Assembly (NCBI GenBank): GCA_038030265.1
Contig: CM075939.1
Location: 29,369,253-29,433,252, forward strand
Length of the DNA stretch: 64,000 bases
Direction: 5' to 3'
Source: Corythucha ciliata
Taxonomy: Eukaryota; Arthropoda; Insecta; Hemiptera; Tingidae
Both the position numbers and the translations under genes were made by a program. Under the pieces are notes generated by a model. That model was given only the letters and a program-made list of their open reading frames with translations, made no database searches and was not told where the DNA came from. Of this stretch, positions 45,355 through 55,999 are shown in pieces; position 1 is the first letter of the stretch, and each line of letters begins with the position of its first letter.

Positions 45355-46280
45355 ACATTAAATTTTTGTGCCGTATTTTATAATACCTAAACGTGTGAAT
45401 TTAAGCAATTTTTTTGAAATTTCATCCCCTATTTCACCCCCCCCCATCAAAGTTTTCGATAAATCTCAATGGAACCCAGGGTTTAGGTTGCATTAAATTA
45501 TTGAGTCGAATTTTAGAGCGCTAAGATGAACTAGTGAAGTTCAACGCTATTTTTACACTTCCACACCGGAAAGACCACCCCCACCACCTTGACTTTTTCG
45601 AAAAATTAAAATGGGAATCAAAGGCTACTCTAACATGGAGTATTCGTACTGAATATGATGCATCTAGAATCAACTGGTGAATTGTAGTGATTTTTTGACC
45701 ATTTCAACCCCTATTCCCCCCCTCCACTTTGACCGATTTGGCTCAAATGCAATACCGACCGGGGTCTTATGACTACTGATTTTTGTGCCAATGCGCGTTC
45801 CGCTAAATTGATTTCTTCGAGAGTTATCGTGCTAACAAGAAAACGGCCATATATATATAAGCTATGTTATATATATTACGTATATAAGCTTATGGCCGTT
45901 TTCTTGTTAGCACGATAACTCTCGAAGAAATTAATTTATCGGAACGAGATTTGGCCCGGAAATCAGTAGTCATACGACTTCGGTTGGTATTGCATTTGGG
46001 CCAAATCGGTCGACTTGGTTGGGGGGGGGGGGGTAACATGGCTTGAACTGGTAAAAAAATCACTACAAATCACCAGTTGGTTCCAGAAGCATTATATTCG
46101 ATACGATGATTTCATTTTGAAGTAGCCTTTGATTGGCATCAAACAGTACGAGGAAGGGTCAAACGTTAACGAAACAAATCATGGTCTCAATATTATTACT
46201 TCTGGGACGGCTTAGGGTATCCGCATACGAAATGAAATGCATTCTTTCCGACCGCCAGCTGCCGGAGCGAATTTTTTTTT
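45355..46280. mobile_element. Repeat family A, inverted dimer
   Basis: Left half (45360-45860) is family A in minus orientation: ccggtgtggaagt-type words and gagagttatcgtgctaacaag. Right half (45890-46280) is family A in plus orientation, ending ccgaccgccagctgccggagcga. The two meet head to head around a TA-rich centre (45850-45890), making an inverted repeat of several hundred bases. It abuts the truncated transposase. Confidence 0.75.
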
Positions 46281-47394
46281 GTTCTCTTCCAGAACGCATT
46301 CCTTTTTTTTACTTTTCAAGCGTTTTAAGAAAGAACTTCTGTTCCTACCTTAAAGGTATTTCTGAGTTATTCAGGAATATATTTTCCTTTGAAGCCTTGT
46401 TCCTACATCCACACATATTAACAATGCCTGGTGGGAAGCACAAGTGCTGTGCACCCGACTGTGAGGACAGAACATTGCCCCAACCGTGATTTGGCTCGGA
46501 AGTGCTTGGAGACCATTGGGGATAAAAGTCTAATGGATCTGTGAACTACACCCATCTGTTCGGATGGTGGTATAATAACAAAAATACAAGGTTTAGCATT
46601 GTTCATAAATACTCCTAAATGGCATATAATATTACAACATGGCGGCCACCCTGTCCCAACAGCCAATCATATTGCGTTCCGCTTCCCTCGCGCGTTCCGC
46701 TCCATGGGAATCCACAATCCAGTTTAGGGCGTATGAACCGCTTACGGCTTTGGCTCTCTCGGACTTGACCAAGGAACAGGTGACCACTAATCCCATGATA
46801 AGGTGGTTACTAATAAGAGGATGGAGAGAGGCGGTGTTGATGGTGCAGATTTGCAGATATGTGGTGTTAATCGTGCAGTTCCTCAGATCTGTACGAACCT
46901 TGACCATCCAGAGCGTGTGGAGATGTGCCAAAATAGATAAGGCCTACAGCTTAGAGTACCGACCAAAAATAAAACGGTGAACGAGACGTTTTCCCCTTTC
47001 ATCGTCAACAATTAGAGGATGCTTACGATACAGCTCTACACGCAATCAATCTCAGATCGACGTTTTAGACAGACCCCCATATGGCCACATGTATACGGAC
47101 CCTACCACCTAGCATGTATTACCTACCATTTTTATTCGCTGCAGGCTGACGTCCGTCGTCTGCATTTCCATTCAGCAATGACTCCTTACTTTTTTCGTTC
47201 GCGTCGATCTGTAGTGTAGCTCCTTCGAAATTACCCACGCTCGTCGATGTATAATCGTCTTCCAGCTGCGCATCGTCGTGTTTCATGACCTTTAAAAGAA
47301 AACCCGGACCTAAGAAGAATGTAAACTTTTATAACTAATCAAGAACACACGAATAGCACAGTTTGTCTACCTTTTTATAGCGGTGTGTTTTGTT
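46281..47394. other. Gene-free stretch downstream of repeat A dimer
   Basis: Short ORFs only. The frame from 46424 starts MPGGKHKCCAPDCED, whose Cys spacing faintly recalls a THAP-type N-terminus, but it stops after about 20 codons. The ORF at 46639-46980 has no recognisable content. Confidence 0.35.
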
Positions 47395-47718
47395 ATGACA
47401 GATGAACGATTAGTAACGAATGTTATCAGCTGGTTATCAGCCGATGAATTTGGCAGTGCGGATCTTCGAGACGGTTGTGAATTTAGCTCCGTTTTAGCGT
47501 CGAACATACTAAACCGCAATACAAAAAATACCCTAGAATCTAAGGGTATCCAAATAGATGCTACCATTTTAAAATGCAGTTCTACCGCGAGCAAAATCGA
47601 ACGCTACCACCAGGACTACTCGTCTAGAAGGAGTAAAATGAACGCTGACTTCCCTCCAGGCTATTCAGAAAAGGATATAGGAATAATTAATGCACTATCA
47701 AGCTGTCCTCATGAATAA
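47395..47718 (+). CDS. Unrecognised 107-codon ORF, partly duplicated in inverse
   Basis: Starts at ATG 47395 (frame open from 47383, just after an acceptor-like ctttttatag), ends TGA... at 47718. Mixed hydrophilic composition with a Cys at several positions; sequence includes ISWLSADEFGSADLRDG and SKIERYHQDYSSRRSKMN. No domain recognised. The second half (from about 47510) plus its 3' flank is present again inverted at 47877-48150. It may be an exon of an unknown gene or part of an uncharacterised mobile element. Confidence 0.35.
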   Translation: MTDERLVTNVISWLSADEFGSADLRDGCEFSSVLASNILNRNTKNTLESKGIQIDATILKCSSTASKIERYHQDYSSRRSKMNADFPPGYSEKDIGIINALSSCPHE

Positions 47719-48150
47719 AAAGCGAAAGCAACCTAGAATCTTGAAAAAAATCACAGCCATCCTCTAACTACCCACGAAGCCACGAACAACAATTCAGAAT
47801 CAGCCTGATCCAAACTTTTACCCCCTCCCTTTGGAATTCGTCAATGTTCAAAAAACTAGAAATGCCGTTGGAGGGTGGCTGTGATTTTTTTCAAGAAGAT
47901 TCTACGTTGCCTTTGCTTTTTATACGTGGGGGCGGCTTGATAGTACATTAATTATTCCTTTATTCTTTTCTGAATGGCAAATGAAAAATGATTCTAGTGC
48001 CTAGAGGGAAGTTAGCGTTCATTTCGCTGCTTCTGGACGAGTAGTCCTGGTGGTAGCGTTCGATTTTACTCGATGTAGAACTGCATTTTGAAATGGCAGC
48101 ATCTTTTTGGCTACTCTTAGAATCTAGGGTTTTTCGTGTATTGAGTTTTA
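47510..48150. repeat. Inverted duplication with ~260-bp arms
   Basis: Left arm 47510-47765; right arm about 47877-48150; loop about 110 bp. Mirror pairs: gaacgctaccaccaggactactcgtctaga with cagaagcagcgaa...gacgagtagtcctggtggtagcgttc, and cctagaatcttgaaaaaaatcacagccatcc with ggatggctgtg-like ggtggctgtgatttttttcaagaagattctacg. Divergence between arms includes small indels. Confidence 0.8.
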
Positions 48151-48433
48151 GGTTTTAGTGTGCTCGACGATCTACGCAGAAACGAGGCTAACTTCACATT
48201 TCACACCCGTGCCCTTCAGCGAAAGAAAGCGTGAATAATAATTATAATTCGCCTTTGATTCTATACCGGTCGGGACTGTACATAACGCTTTGAAACTTCT
48301 ACGAGTTGAAGTGGAAATCCCCCTTTTATCTAGAAAAGGCGTTCTCCTCGACCAATTTTTATCAAGTGCAACGATCAGTGAAAAATGTAGTGACATCGCC
48401 TTGGAACTCCAACGTACTAAAAGAAATAATAAA

Positions 48434-49272
48434 ATGGGTTTGGACGAGTTTAAAGAGCTTCTTGCCACTTGCGCTTCAGTTTGCCAAATTCTACAAATTC
48501 TGAGTGGAGTGCTTGTATGCAGAAAATTCATGAAAAAAGGTTCATCCAACGATATTTCCCATTTACCATTTTCAGTCGGGGCTTGGGGGTAAGCCACGTT
48601 TACAAACATACAAGTACATGTATACTTATCAAATCTTGATTTGGTTTGTAATCCCTCAGGTTTTTCATGTGGTTCAACTACGGCACGATCATTGAAGACT
48701 CCGCTATATCTTACGTTAATATATTTGGTTTCGTATTCTTCGCGTCCTATGTCGTTGCTTACTGTGTCTTCTACACCAATAGGGTAAGAAAGATTTTGGG
48801 TCTAACCGAGTGACTATGAGGTCATCTTGACGATCTGTGGTTTTCTCCCAGATCAAGCTACTCAAAGAGTTGACTGCAATATCCGTGGCCGGAGCAACCA
48901 TCCTCTTTCTGGTTCGATCCATCGAGGATGTGGAGCGCCGGCGAACCAGTCTGGGGTTCATTTGTAGCGGCCTCTCAGTCTGTTTCTTCGCCGCTCCTCT
49001 CGCCAATTTGACTCATGTGATTCGCGTCAAAAATTCCGAAAGTCTTCCCTTTCCCATTATCTTGATGTCTTTGGTCGTTACTTTTTTGTGGTGCACCTAC
49101 GGTTACATCCTGAAGGATAAATTCATAACCGTGAGTAGTACTGGCATTCCTAAACCAAGATTTGTAGCTGAGCAATAACGACTCTGTTTATTTTGTTTAG
49201 TATCCAAACTTCTTGGCGTTTCTTCTTTCCTGCTTTCAAATGTCGCTCTTTGCGATCTATCCCTCCAGATGA
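48434..49272 (+). CDS. SWEET family sugar transporter (4 exons)
   Basis: Facilitative sugar uniporter of the SWEET/SLC50 (MtN3/saliva) family: two three-helix bundles joined by a linker helix, seven membrane segments. Exons 48434-48588, 48660-48783, 48852-49130 and 49201-49272 join in phase to 209 residues (animal members about 210-230). Evidence: helix 1 with LLATCASVCQILQ, LPFSVGAWGFFMWFNYG (end of first repeat), VNIFGFVFFASYVVAYC, the second bundle with FFAAPLANLTHVIRVKNSESLPF and FLWCTYGYILKDKF, then YPNFLAFLLSCFQMSLFAIYP. The WFNYG/CTYG aromatic-glycine motifs and the paired LPF prolines are characteristic. The C-terminal tail is very short, as the stop follows YPSR. Introns are 68-71 bp. 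Animals usually have one or a few SWEET genes. Confidence 0.93.
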
Positions 49273-49964
49273 CAGTACGCAGGCCTGGCCAGAGGAGTTC
49301 AAATAGTGATCCCTGACCATAAAATTAAGATATCTGTATGAAACTGCGTTTTCAACATCAGTATTATTCTTTGGCACGTACGTTAAAAATGTTATATTAC
49401 ATAAATCCCATGTTCTATTGATTGATCATGTGCTATGAATATGATTAATGGTTTAAACAAGTGTTGCTTCCATGACCTTTGTTCAAAGCTTCAATTTCCA
49501 CGACTTTCTCTGTCACGGAGTGCTGACGTGCTTCATAGGATGAGGTGGTACATGTACATGTAACATGCTCCTGAAGGGCCGAAGTTATTGTCGGGAAATG
49601 GGGAGACCCATTGATGAGTCCAAAGGAGCGGCAAATGGCGGATTTGAAGGAACCGACCACTTCTCGTTTTTCTTTTTCTTGGAGTAGCAAATGAAATCAA
49701 TTTATTTTATGATGCATTCCTTATGAGTGGGTTAAATGTTGATACGTCGAAGACAGATCCTGAAGAAGAATACGCGTTGTCTATTCTATGTATGTAAATA
49801 TACTTATGTGACTATTATATGAAAATATAATATTCTCAACGAAAATATAAATATAAAAGTATATTATATGATATGAAAATAGGCCTTATTTGCGATTGAA
49901 ATCAATCTATACACCAAGGTCCGAAAATCAAAACCCTTCGAGATATGATTTCTCCAAGGCTCTA

Positions 49965-50105
49965 AAGGCCTCGCCACACCAAACGCGAACTGCCGCGCGG
50001 ACTGGTCCGCTCGCTAGAAAACCATGACAACATGGGTGAGGTATACCCCGTTACCATAGTTTTTCCGCGTGCGGACCAGTTCGCGTTCGGTGTGGCGAGG
50101 CCCTA
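49965..50105. mobile_element. MITE family 'GGCCTYGCCACAC', copy 2 (hairpin)
   Basis: Left aaggcctcgccacaccaaacgcgaact mirrors right agttcgcgttcggtgtggcgaggcc. The inner pair gcgcggactggtccgc / gcgtgcggaccagttcgc and the centre (ccatgacaacatgggtgaggtataccccgttaccatag) match the copy at 5262-5400 in rearranged order. Confidence 0.9.
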
Positions 50106-50558
50106 AGGCTTGCATTACATAAAAAATAAAAATGATAATAGTTGTGATATGGCAGTAGCCCCCCCTCGATTTCTTTGATTTTTACCGGCATTCGTTCCTC
50201 TAGCTAATAAGAAACGGTTTATTTTATGTAGTCATGATTGTCGTTTTGACCGTTTTTATTTCTGTATAAATGATAAGGCATTATAATGTTCTTTTCCCCC
50301 TTTTTCTTTCTTTTCACTTTCTTTTATTCAATAAAAATATTCATTGTTGTTTGACTACTCTGACTCGGTTCTCTACACCTACGAATTGGCTATGGGGACC
50401 GTGCAAAGTGCGCGCTGCGCCAACTAGCGGTGACCTCTACGATTTGTGTACACTAACAAACTAATCAGTCTTGTGTATTTCCAATCAAGACACTATTTTT
50501 ATTTTCGTTATTGACATTTTTTTCTCATTTACAGTAATTTATTTGAATTTTCCTCCCA

Positions 50559-51288
50559 ATGGTAATTAGTTCGGTTGTGGGTTGCCACAACGCGCGAGAA
50601 AATTGTCGCGTGAAAGTTGTCGTTCCCTGAATAAACCCAACCAGAAGGAGCGGCGAGAGCGATGGATAAAAGCCGTCAACCGCAAGAAGTAAGCACCCTC
50701 TTTTCGCTTGTAGCACACGTTAAATGAAATGGCAAGGAAGTTACGTTCCTTGTCTTTTGTTTCATTGCTATAAGGTCACCTGCACAAAATGCCTCAAGTT
50801 TTGCGTTGCCTTAATCCGAGCCAACCGGAGTGATTGGCCGCGTTGCAAAACTTCAGACTTGTTCAGCGCTTAATGAGCACTTAGTCTTTTGCCGTTGCAA
50901 AACTGTCAATCTGGCTCAGCGCTGAGTATTTAAAATCCAACAAAACACGTCCTATCGCGATAGAAATCACCCTTGCAAAACTCCATAAGCGCTTATAATT
51001 CTACACTTCAGCGCTTGAACACGAGCCCCGAGTTTTGTAACGCAACCATTGTCAACATGCATATCTCTAAATCTTCTTTTATTTAATTTTTTCAGCGCTG
51101 ATGGAAGCCTTGGGTTCCGGCAACGTTTTTGCGGGTTGCCCATGGTTGCCAGCATTTCGTTTGGGTAAGGTCCTCAAACATCATGAACCACTCACCATAC
51201 GTTCATACCATCTTCCCTGAGGCGTACAAGAAGCGACCTGGATCTCGACTGGGAGAAAAGATGAAGGATATCTCACGAAAGCTCCACT
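50559..51288 (+). pseudogene. THAP zinc-finger gene remnant, two exons
   Basis: Segment 1 (50559-50688) begins MVISSVVGCHNAREN, the start of a THAP C2CH zinc finger with the first Cys replaced by Ser. After VKVVVP the homology moves to another frame: KERRERWIKAVNRKK, ending at a gtaagc donor (50689). Segment 2 (acceptor ttttttcag, from 51096) continues NADGS, then jumps frame to VPATFLRV...GCQHFV and NHSPYVHTIFPEAYKKRP, the typical THAP end. There are thus at least two frameshifts and altered zinc ligands. THAP domains bind DNA in many transcription factors and in P-element-type transposases; no transposase part follows. A dead gene or element fragment. Confidence 0.75.
50835..51055. repeat. 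Repeat with 'gttgcaaaact...cagcgctt' words
   Basis: Several alternating words: gcgttgcaaaactt, cttgttcagcgcttaatgagcac, gttgcaaaactgtcaa, ggctcagcgctgag and cttgcaaaactcc. Similar words return at 63310-63450 (gttgtgaaactcaacacttgctcagcacttga). It sits within the intron of the THAP remnant. Probably a diverged MITE. Confidence 0.55.
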
Positions 51289-51702
51289 AACACCCCGTCA
51301 TTGGATCTATCACTTCCGAAGAGGGGTCTTTTATTCGTCCTTCGACGTCAGCAGCAACAACAGTTATCTCTGACACTTTCGACCACGAAACCGGAGTGAT
51401 ATTTATTCATGTGGGATGCCAGTGTGATGGAGTTTGATGACACGTTCTTTGAGTTTACATGTTGTTTCATTCATGTAACAACTGTAAACGCAAGCAAATC
51501 CACTAATCCTTTCCTACAAAACTATTTTATTCACACCCCCCCCCCCCCAACGAGATCAAGCGATTAAGCTTGGATTAATTTTCTCCGCTTAGCAATTTTG
51601 TTTCTAATGTATACAGGGTATTTGGTAAGTCGACGGCAAATTTGCAGGGGTTATAAGGGTTGAGGTGAGTGTGAGATAGGCATCGGTCCCCTACTATAAA
51701 CA

Positions 51703-51848
51703 TTTGGCCTTCATTCATAGTCGTCACTTATGCTGAGTATTTGCTTATTTCGATTCAAAACAGACGACTCACTAATTAGAACGACCGGATTGAAGCCGTT
51801 TAAGCAAATACTCAGCTTGAGTGACGACTATACGAATACGGCCCTGTA
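51703..51848. mobile_element. MITE family 'CATAGTCGTCACT', copy 2
   Basis: Left ttcatagtcgtcactta and right gagtgacgactatacgaatac are complementary; internal order is the reverse of copy 1 (11925-12062), showing opposite orientation. The chance ORF 51730-51963 runs through it. Confidence 0.8.
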
Positions 51849-53518
51849 CTTACCAAAACTGGATAGAGATAATTCTGGCTACCTGGAAGATAATATGATA
51901 CTTGTTGACCAATTTCAAGGGATAATAAGATCACTACGCTATTACTGCAATGAACTTACTTGATACTTCTTGAAAAGAAAACTGATCTCAGGTATAGCAA
52001 CCTTTTTCTCCGAACTTTTCCCCTAATATAACTCTGTAATTAATTTTAACATTACAGACACTCCATTACGAAAGCTCGTTGATAGCTTCAGGAGGAATTT
52101 TATAATCGGAAATTGTCTAAATCTGAGATTTTCTTCGGTGTAACGTGGTTCGCTCCGAACACGTATTTTTCGTGGGGTTTGCTTAGGTTGAGGGTTGGTT
52201 GCAAAAGAAGGGTTTAGACACAGTTTATGAAAAAATGAAAATTATATTGAATAGAAAAACAAGACGAATTTGAGAACGCTGATTTGAAGAAACGTTTGTG
52301 CAGTTGAGGGCTGCGATCGACACTCAGGGTGATGATTGTTGAGCGAGTTATGTTCTGTGAAGACGAACAAACACCCTAAGCAACGAAAGTTAAGTAGAAA
52401 AGAAAAAGAAAATGCACTCACCAGATTGATTTCCTTTGGGCCGCTTGGTTCGTTTAACCGTTCCTTGACCTGTGTCTCTGAAGTTCCGTTGGGGAAGCGA
52501 GTCAACTTGGCGGGAGGGGAAGGTGTGAGGGGGGTATGTGTGAGTGGTGTGTGCAAAGTTGTATAGAACCCAAGTTCTTCCACTCATCACGATCACTATG
52601 GTAACGGTGGTTATTTTTGAAATTTTGATCCCGCCAGAGCGCTCTTTCAACATTTGGTCTCATTTTTTAAAAAATAAAGTGTCTGCTTCACAAACTAGAC
52701 GTGAAGCAAATAAAATTACAGCTGGATTTTGGACATTTTTCATTTTCACTGATAGAATATTTTTTTATTATTTCGATTCTTTTCCATCATTTTCTTTATA
52801 AAACAATTAATTTCAACTTCAAATTCCGTCGTGTTTCGTGCCCCGTTTTAAAACCCAGCACAACCAGAGGAACTGTAGATAGATGTCCGCCGTTGTAGAT
52901 AGAAGGTGGAGCGAAAATATTCAAGGTAAAAGTTCAAGGCGGGTTTGAAGTTATTTTGCGGACAAAATTTGGAAAATGTATACAAAGCATTTTATGTACA
53001 ATTTTCTGTAGATTGGAATGAGTACTTGAAATCCGTGCAGCACAAATAAGGCGTAAGAAAACATGCCATGTACTTGACGAAGGCTGTTTGGAGGGGGCGA
53101 GGTATACTATCTGCGTGAAACTCGCCCTCAACGTTCGGTCTGCAGAGGGGACGGAAGAAACACCATGTTCACCTAACGCTTGAGAATGCCCATGATCTCG
53201 CTGCACTTGACAAAACATCGTGAAACAACGCCGTTTCAATAGATACAATAAACTTTTTTTTAGCTCAACGGAAATCTTCTTCAGTTTTAGTCTGCTTGAA
53301 CCATTCATCCACTAATCATTACTATTATGTTGTGATTGACCCGATATTCATAGTTTTCATTTGGTTTAATAAACTATTATTTTTGTATTTGTTCATAAGC
53401 GTTTTCCGAACCGCCAAATTTTGGCACCAAATGTCATGTCGCAGTCTGGCGGGAGCAATTTTCCCTCTAGCTTTAGTGACCACGCGTTATCAGAAGAGAA
53501 ATGACTTGGTATCTATAC
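51849..53518. other. Region without an assignable gene
   Basis: On the minus strand, 52566-52421 contains a frame with NGTSETQVKERLNEPSGPKE ending at a good donor (CTG|gtgagtgc at about 52420), which could be a coding exon of an unknown gene. Nothing else joins it convincingly. The remaining ORFs are shadows or low-complexity. Confidence 0.35.
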
Positions 53519-53665
53519 GACTTTGGGTGTGTGTATGGGTGTGGTGAGTGGTGTGTGCGTGTAAGTGGTGAGTGGTGTGTGTGAGTGGTGTGTGTGAGTG
53601 GTGTGTGTGAGTGGTGTGTGTGAGTGGTGTGTGTGAGTGGTGTGTGCGTGTAAGTGGTGAGTGGT
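53519..53665. repeat. GTGTGTGAGTGG microsatellite
   Basis: A 12-bp unit (gtgtgtgagtgg and variants gtgtgcgtgtaagtggtgagtgg) repeated about ten times, with a larger duplication: gtgtgcgtgtaagtggtgagtggt occurs at both ends (53551 and 53640). Confidence 0.9.
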
Positions 53666-53839
53666 CAGCGGCGTTAGCCGACGAGCTGGTTCGCTTCCGC
53701 AGAGGAGGTAGAGACGGGGTCTTGAAGACGGCAGGCGCAGGGAGTGGACTGACTCACGATGTCCGCTTCTGCGTTTCTGGGTGTAGTCGCGCGTTGTGTT
53801 TGTGCGTGTACGTGCGCGTGTCCGTGTGTCCACTTCGAT

Positions 53840-54075
53840 GAACAGAGTCCGCCGGGTCCGACTACGGTGAGTGGCGGCGAAAACGAACGGCGAGTGACGT
53901 CTTGTGCGTGCCGGGTCCGACTACGGTGAGTGGCGGCAACGTCTGTGACGATTGGTGTCTTATGTGTGTGCCGGGTCCGACTGCGGTGAGTGGCGGCAAC
54001 AACGAACGACGAAATGTGTCTTTAATGCGTGCCGGGTCCAACTACGGTGAGTGGCGGCAACGTCGGAGACAACTT
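53840..54075. repeat. Minisatellite 'gccgggtccgactacggtgagtggcggcaac'
   Basis: Four or five units, period about 55-60 bp, each with gtgccgggtccgactacgg followed by tgagtggcggcaac (53850, 53910, 53970, 54028). The conserved core contains CGGTGAGT, the consensus of a splice donor. Between cores the sequence varies (gaacggcgagtgacg, gtctgtgacgattgg, gaacgacgaaatg, gtcggagacaact). Confidence 0.9.
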
Positions 54076-54889
54076 GTGAGTGGTGTGTGCGAGTGTATTG
54101 TAACTCGAACGAGCACACCGTTGAAAACTCGTACACGGCGACGAGCGAAAGAATTTAGAAGCAAAAAAATGAAAAAGAAGACGCACAACGTACAAAAAAA
54201 ACGCACAAACGCGACAATTCACCCCGTGAATCACTCCCTGCCCTTTTGAGTGAACTAAACTCACAAAATGACACTGGCGTTAAGAAAACTGTGAAAACTG
54301 CCAATAACTGTCAAAATAATGCCTCGAGACGAGCTCTGCACGCCTTTTTATATGGGCTTGATTTCCCCCAAATTGTGCCTTTTCTTTCCCTTTCCTCCCG
54401 TTGCTAGGGGTTTCCTTTATTTATCATCTGGTAAACAAACTCGCTCAACTGAAGGTTTTCCTTCTTATACTGGGGAATGAAATTATACAAATGAAGCCAA
54501 AAATTGGGGCCGCCTCGTTACATGCCGTACCAAACTCTATTGAAATCTTGATGACTACCGGCGTTCGTTATTGTACCTAAACTTACAGCTCTTCCCCTAG
54601 AGCGCTCTTTTTATTATCTTTGCACGGTCCCCATAGACGATTTCAAGGCCGGAGTTGGCACATGCGCGTGAGAGTTGACCAGTTACGATAAGAGGTGATA
54701 CCAAAAGTGACGAACCATATTCGTGATGGAACGTTTAAACTATCTCGGAAGTTCGCTAATAAGCTAATATTTTCCTCATTTTTGTTCCGTAATTAATTAA
54801 GTTGTACATGTCAACCTCTGTAGACTTTGTAGCTTCGTAGTAGAGTGTTTTTTACTAGACAAATAGAGTTTCGAATGAATGAGTGGGGC

Positions 54890-55400
54890 AAATACACGAT
54901 CAACCTAGTTGTCAACTTGGGGCCGCCGTCTTCACCAACTTTGTTATCCACAGTCAACAACTAATCATGAATTCTTCTAATGAATGAATTCATATTGGTC
55001 GCTATTGGAAATAAATGTATATCAATTTTAACCGCGATCAATTTCGCTGATGAAAGTGGGCCATACACGATCAACGTGGGTTATTAAACTGTGTTGTTGA
55101 ACATTGCGTGTTTACAACTAAGTTGACTGTTTGTAGGCAAGTGAATTCGAAATTTCAATCATCAACTTCCATACAGACAGTTAACTTGGTTGTCAACACG
55201 AATGTTATTAACTAAGACCCGATTTCACCAACTTCTTGAACCACGATCAACAATTAATCACGATTACAATATAAACACTTATATCAGAATTCATGTGGGT
55301 TCATTGGCAACTTATCACGATCAACTTCAAACGATATCAATTTTGTTGATGTAAATGGGCCTAAGTTGACAACCAGGTTGATCATGTATAGACCACTTTA
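54890..55400. mobile_element. MITE family 'CACGATCAACC', nested copies
   Basis: At least two copies: 54893 onward (acacgatcaacctagttgtcaactt) and 55062-55396 (gccatacacgatcaacgtgg ... ttgacaaccaggttgatcatgtatagacc). Inner arms gtttacaactaagttgactgt and agttaacttggttgtcaacacg are complementary. Another piece is at about 55530-55615. Related to 33510-33705. Confidence 0.75.
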
Positions 55401-55999
55401 GTTTACAAATTAGCTCTTTTCGGGCGGCCCTCCAAACCTAAAAAAGTTCCAAGTTGTGTAGATTTTAAACCAGATCAGCTCATGTTGCTACATTTAAACT
55501 TCCTACAAATTTGTAACTTTTGTAAGTCGCCCGTGTGTTGACAACCCCCCACAGACAGTCAACTTCGCAAATTTGTAAACTAAGTTGACATCCAGATTGA
55601 TTGTGTACGGGTCCCTTGAAATATGGCACGAAAGGAATGAATGAACAAATGTTTGATACTTCGATTTCCTTAGGAACAAACCCGTCAATCTTCCGTGTGT
55701 CTTAACATAGGAGATGGCAGCTCGAGTACCGTTCAGAAGTGTTGAAGTCATATTTATTTTACAATATTTGACAATACAATAATATAATTACAATATTTCA
55801 CCGCTCCTGTCATCATTATTCCGGATAAAAATTAAAAAAAACTGAGAAATCACCACTGTAAACAATGCACTAAACGACAGAAATGGTTCGACAAAGATAA
55901 TACGATAACGGCCGACCTCGGAAACGCTCGGAAAACTTCGGGTATCACCGACCGTGAAATCGTCTATTGGTAGAATAAAATTAGTTGGGCAGGGCATAC

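Noticed and set aside
46424..46490. THAP-like start MPGGKHKCCAPDCED
   Set aside because: Only about 20 codons, with no downstream THAP motifs.
53513..53833. ORFs with Thr-His repeats
   Set aside because: Direct translation of the GTGTGTGAGTGG microsatellite.
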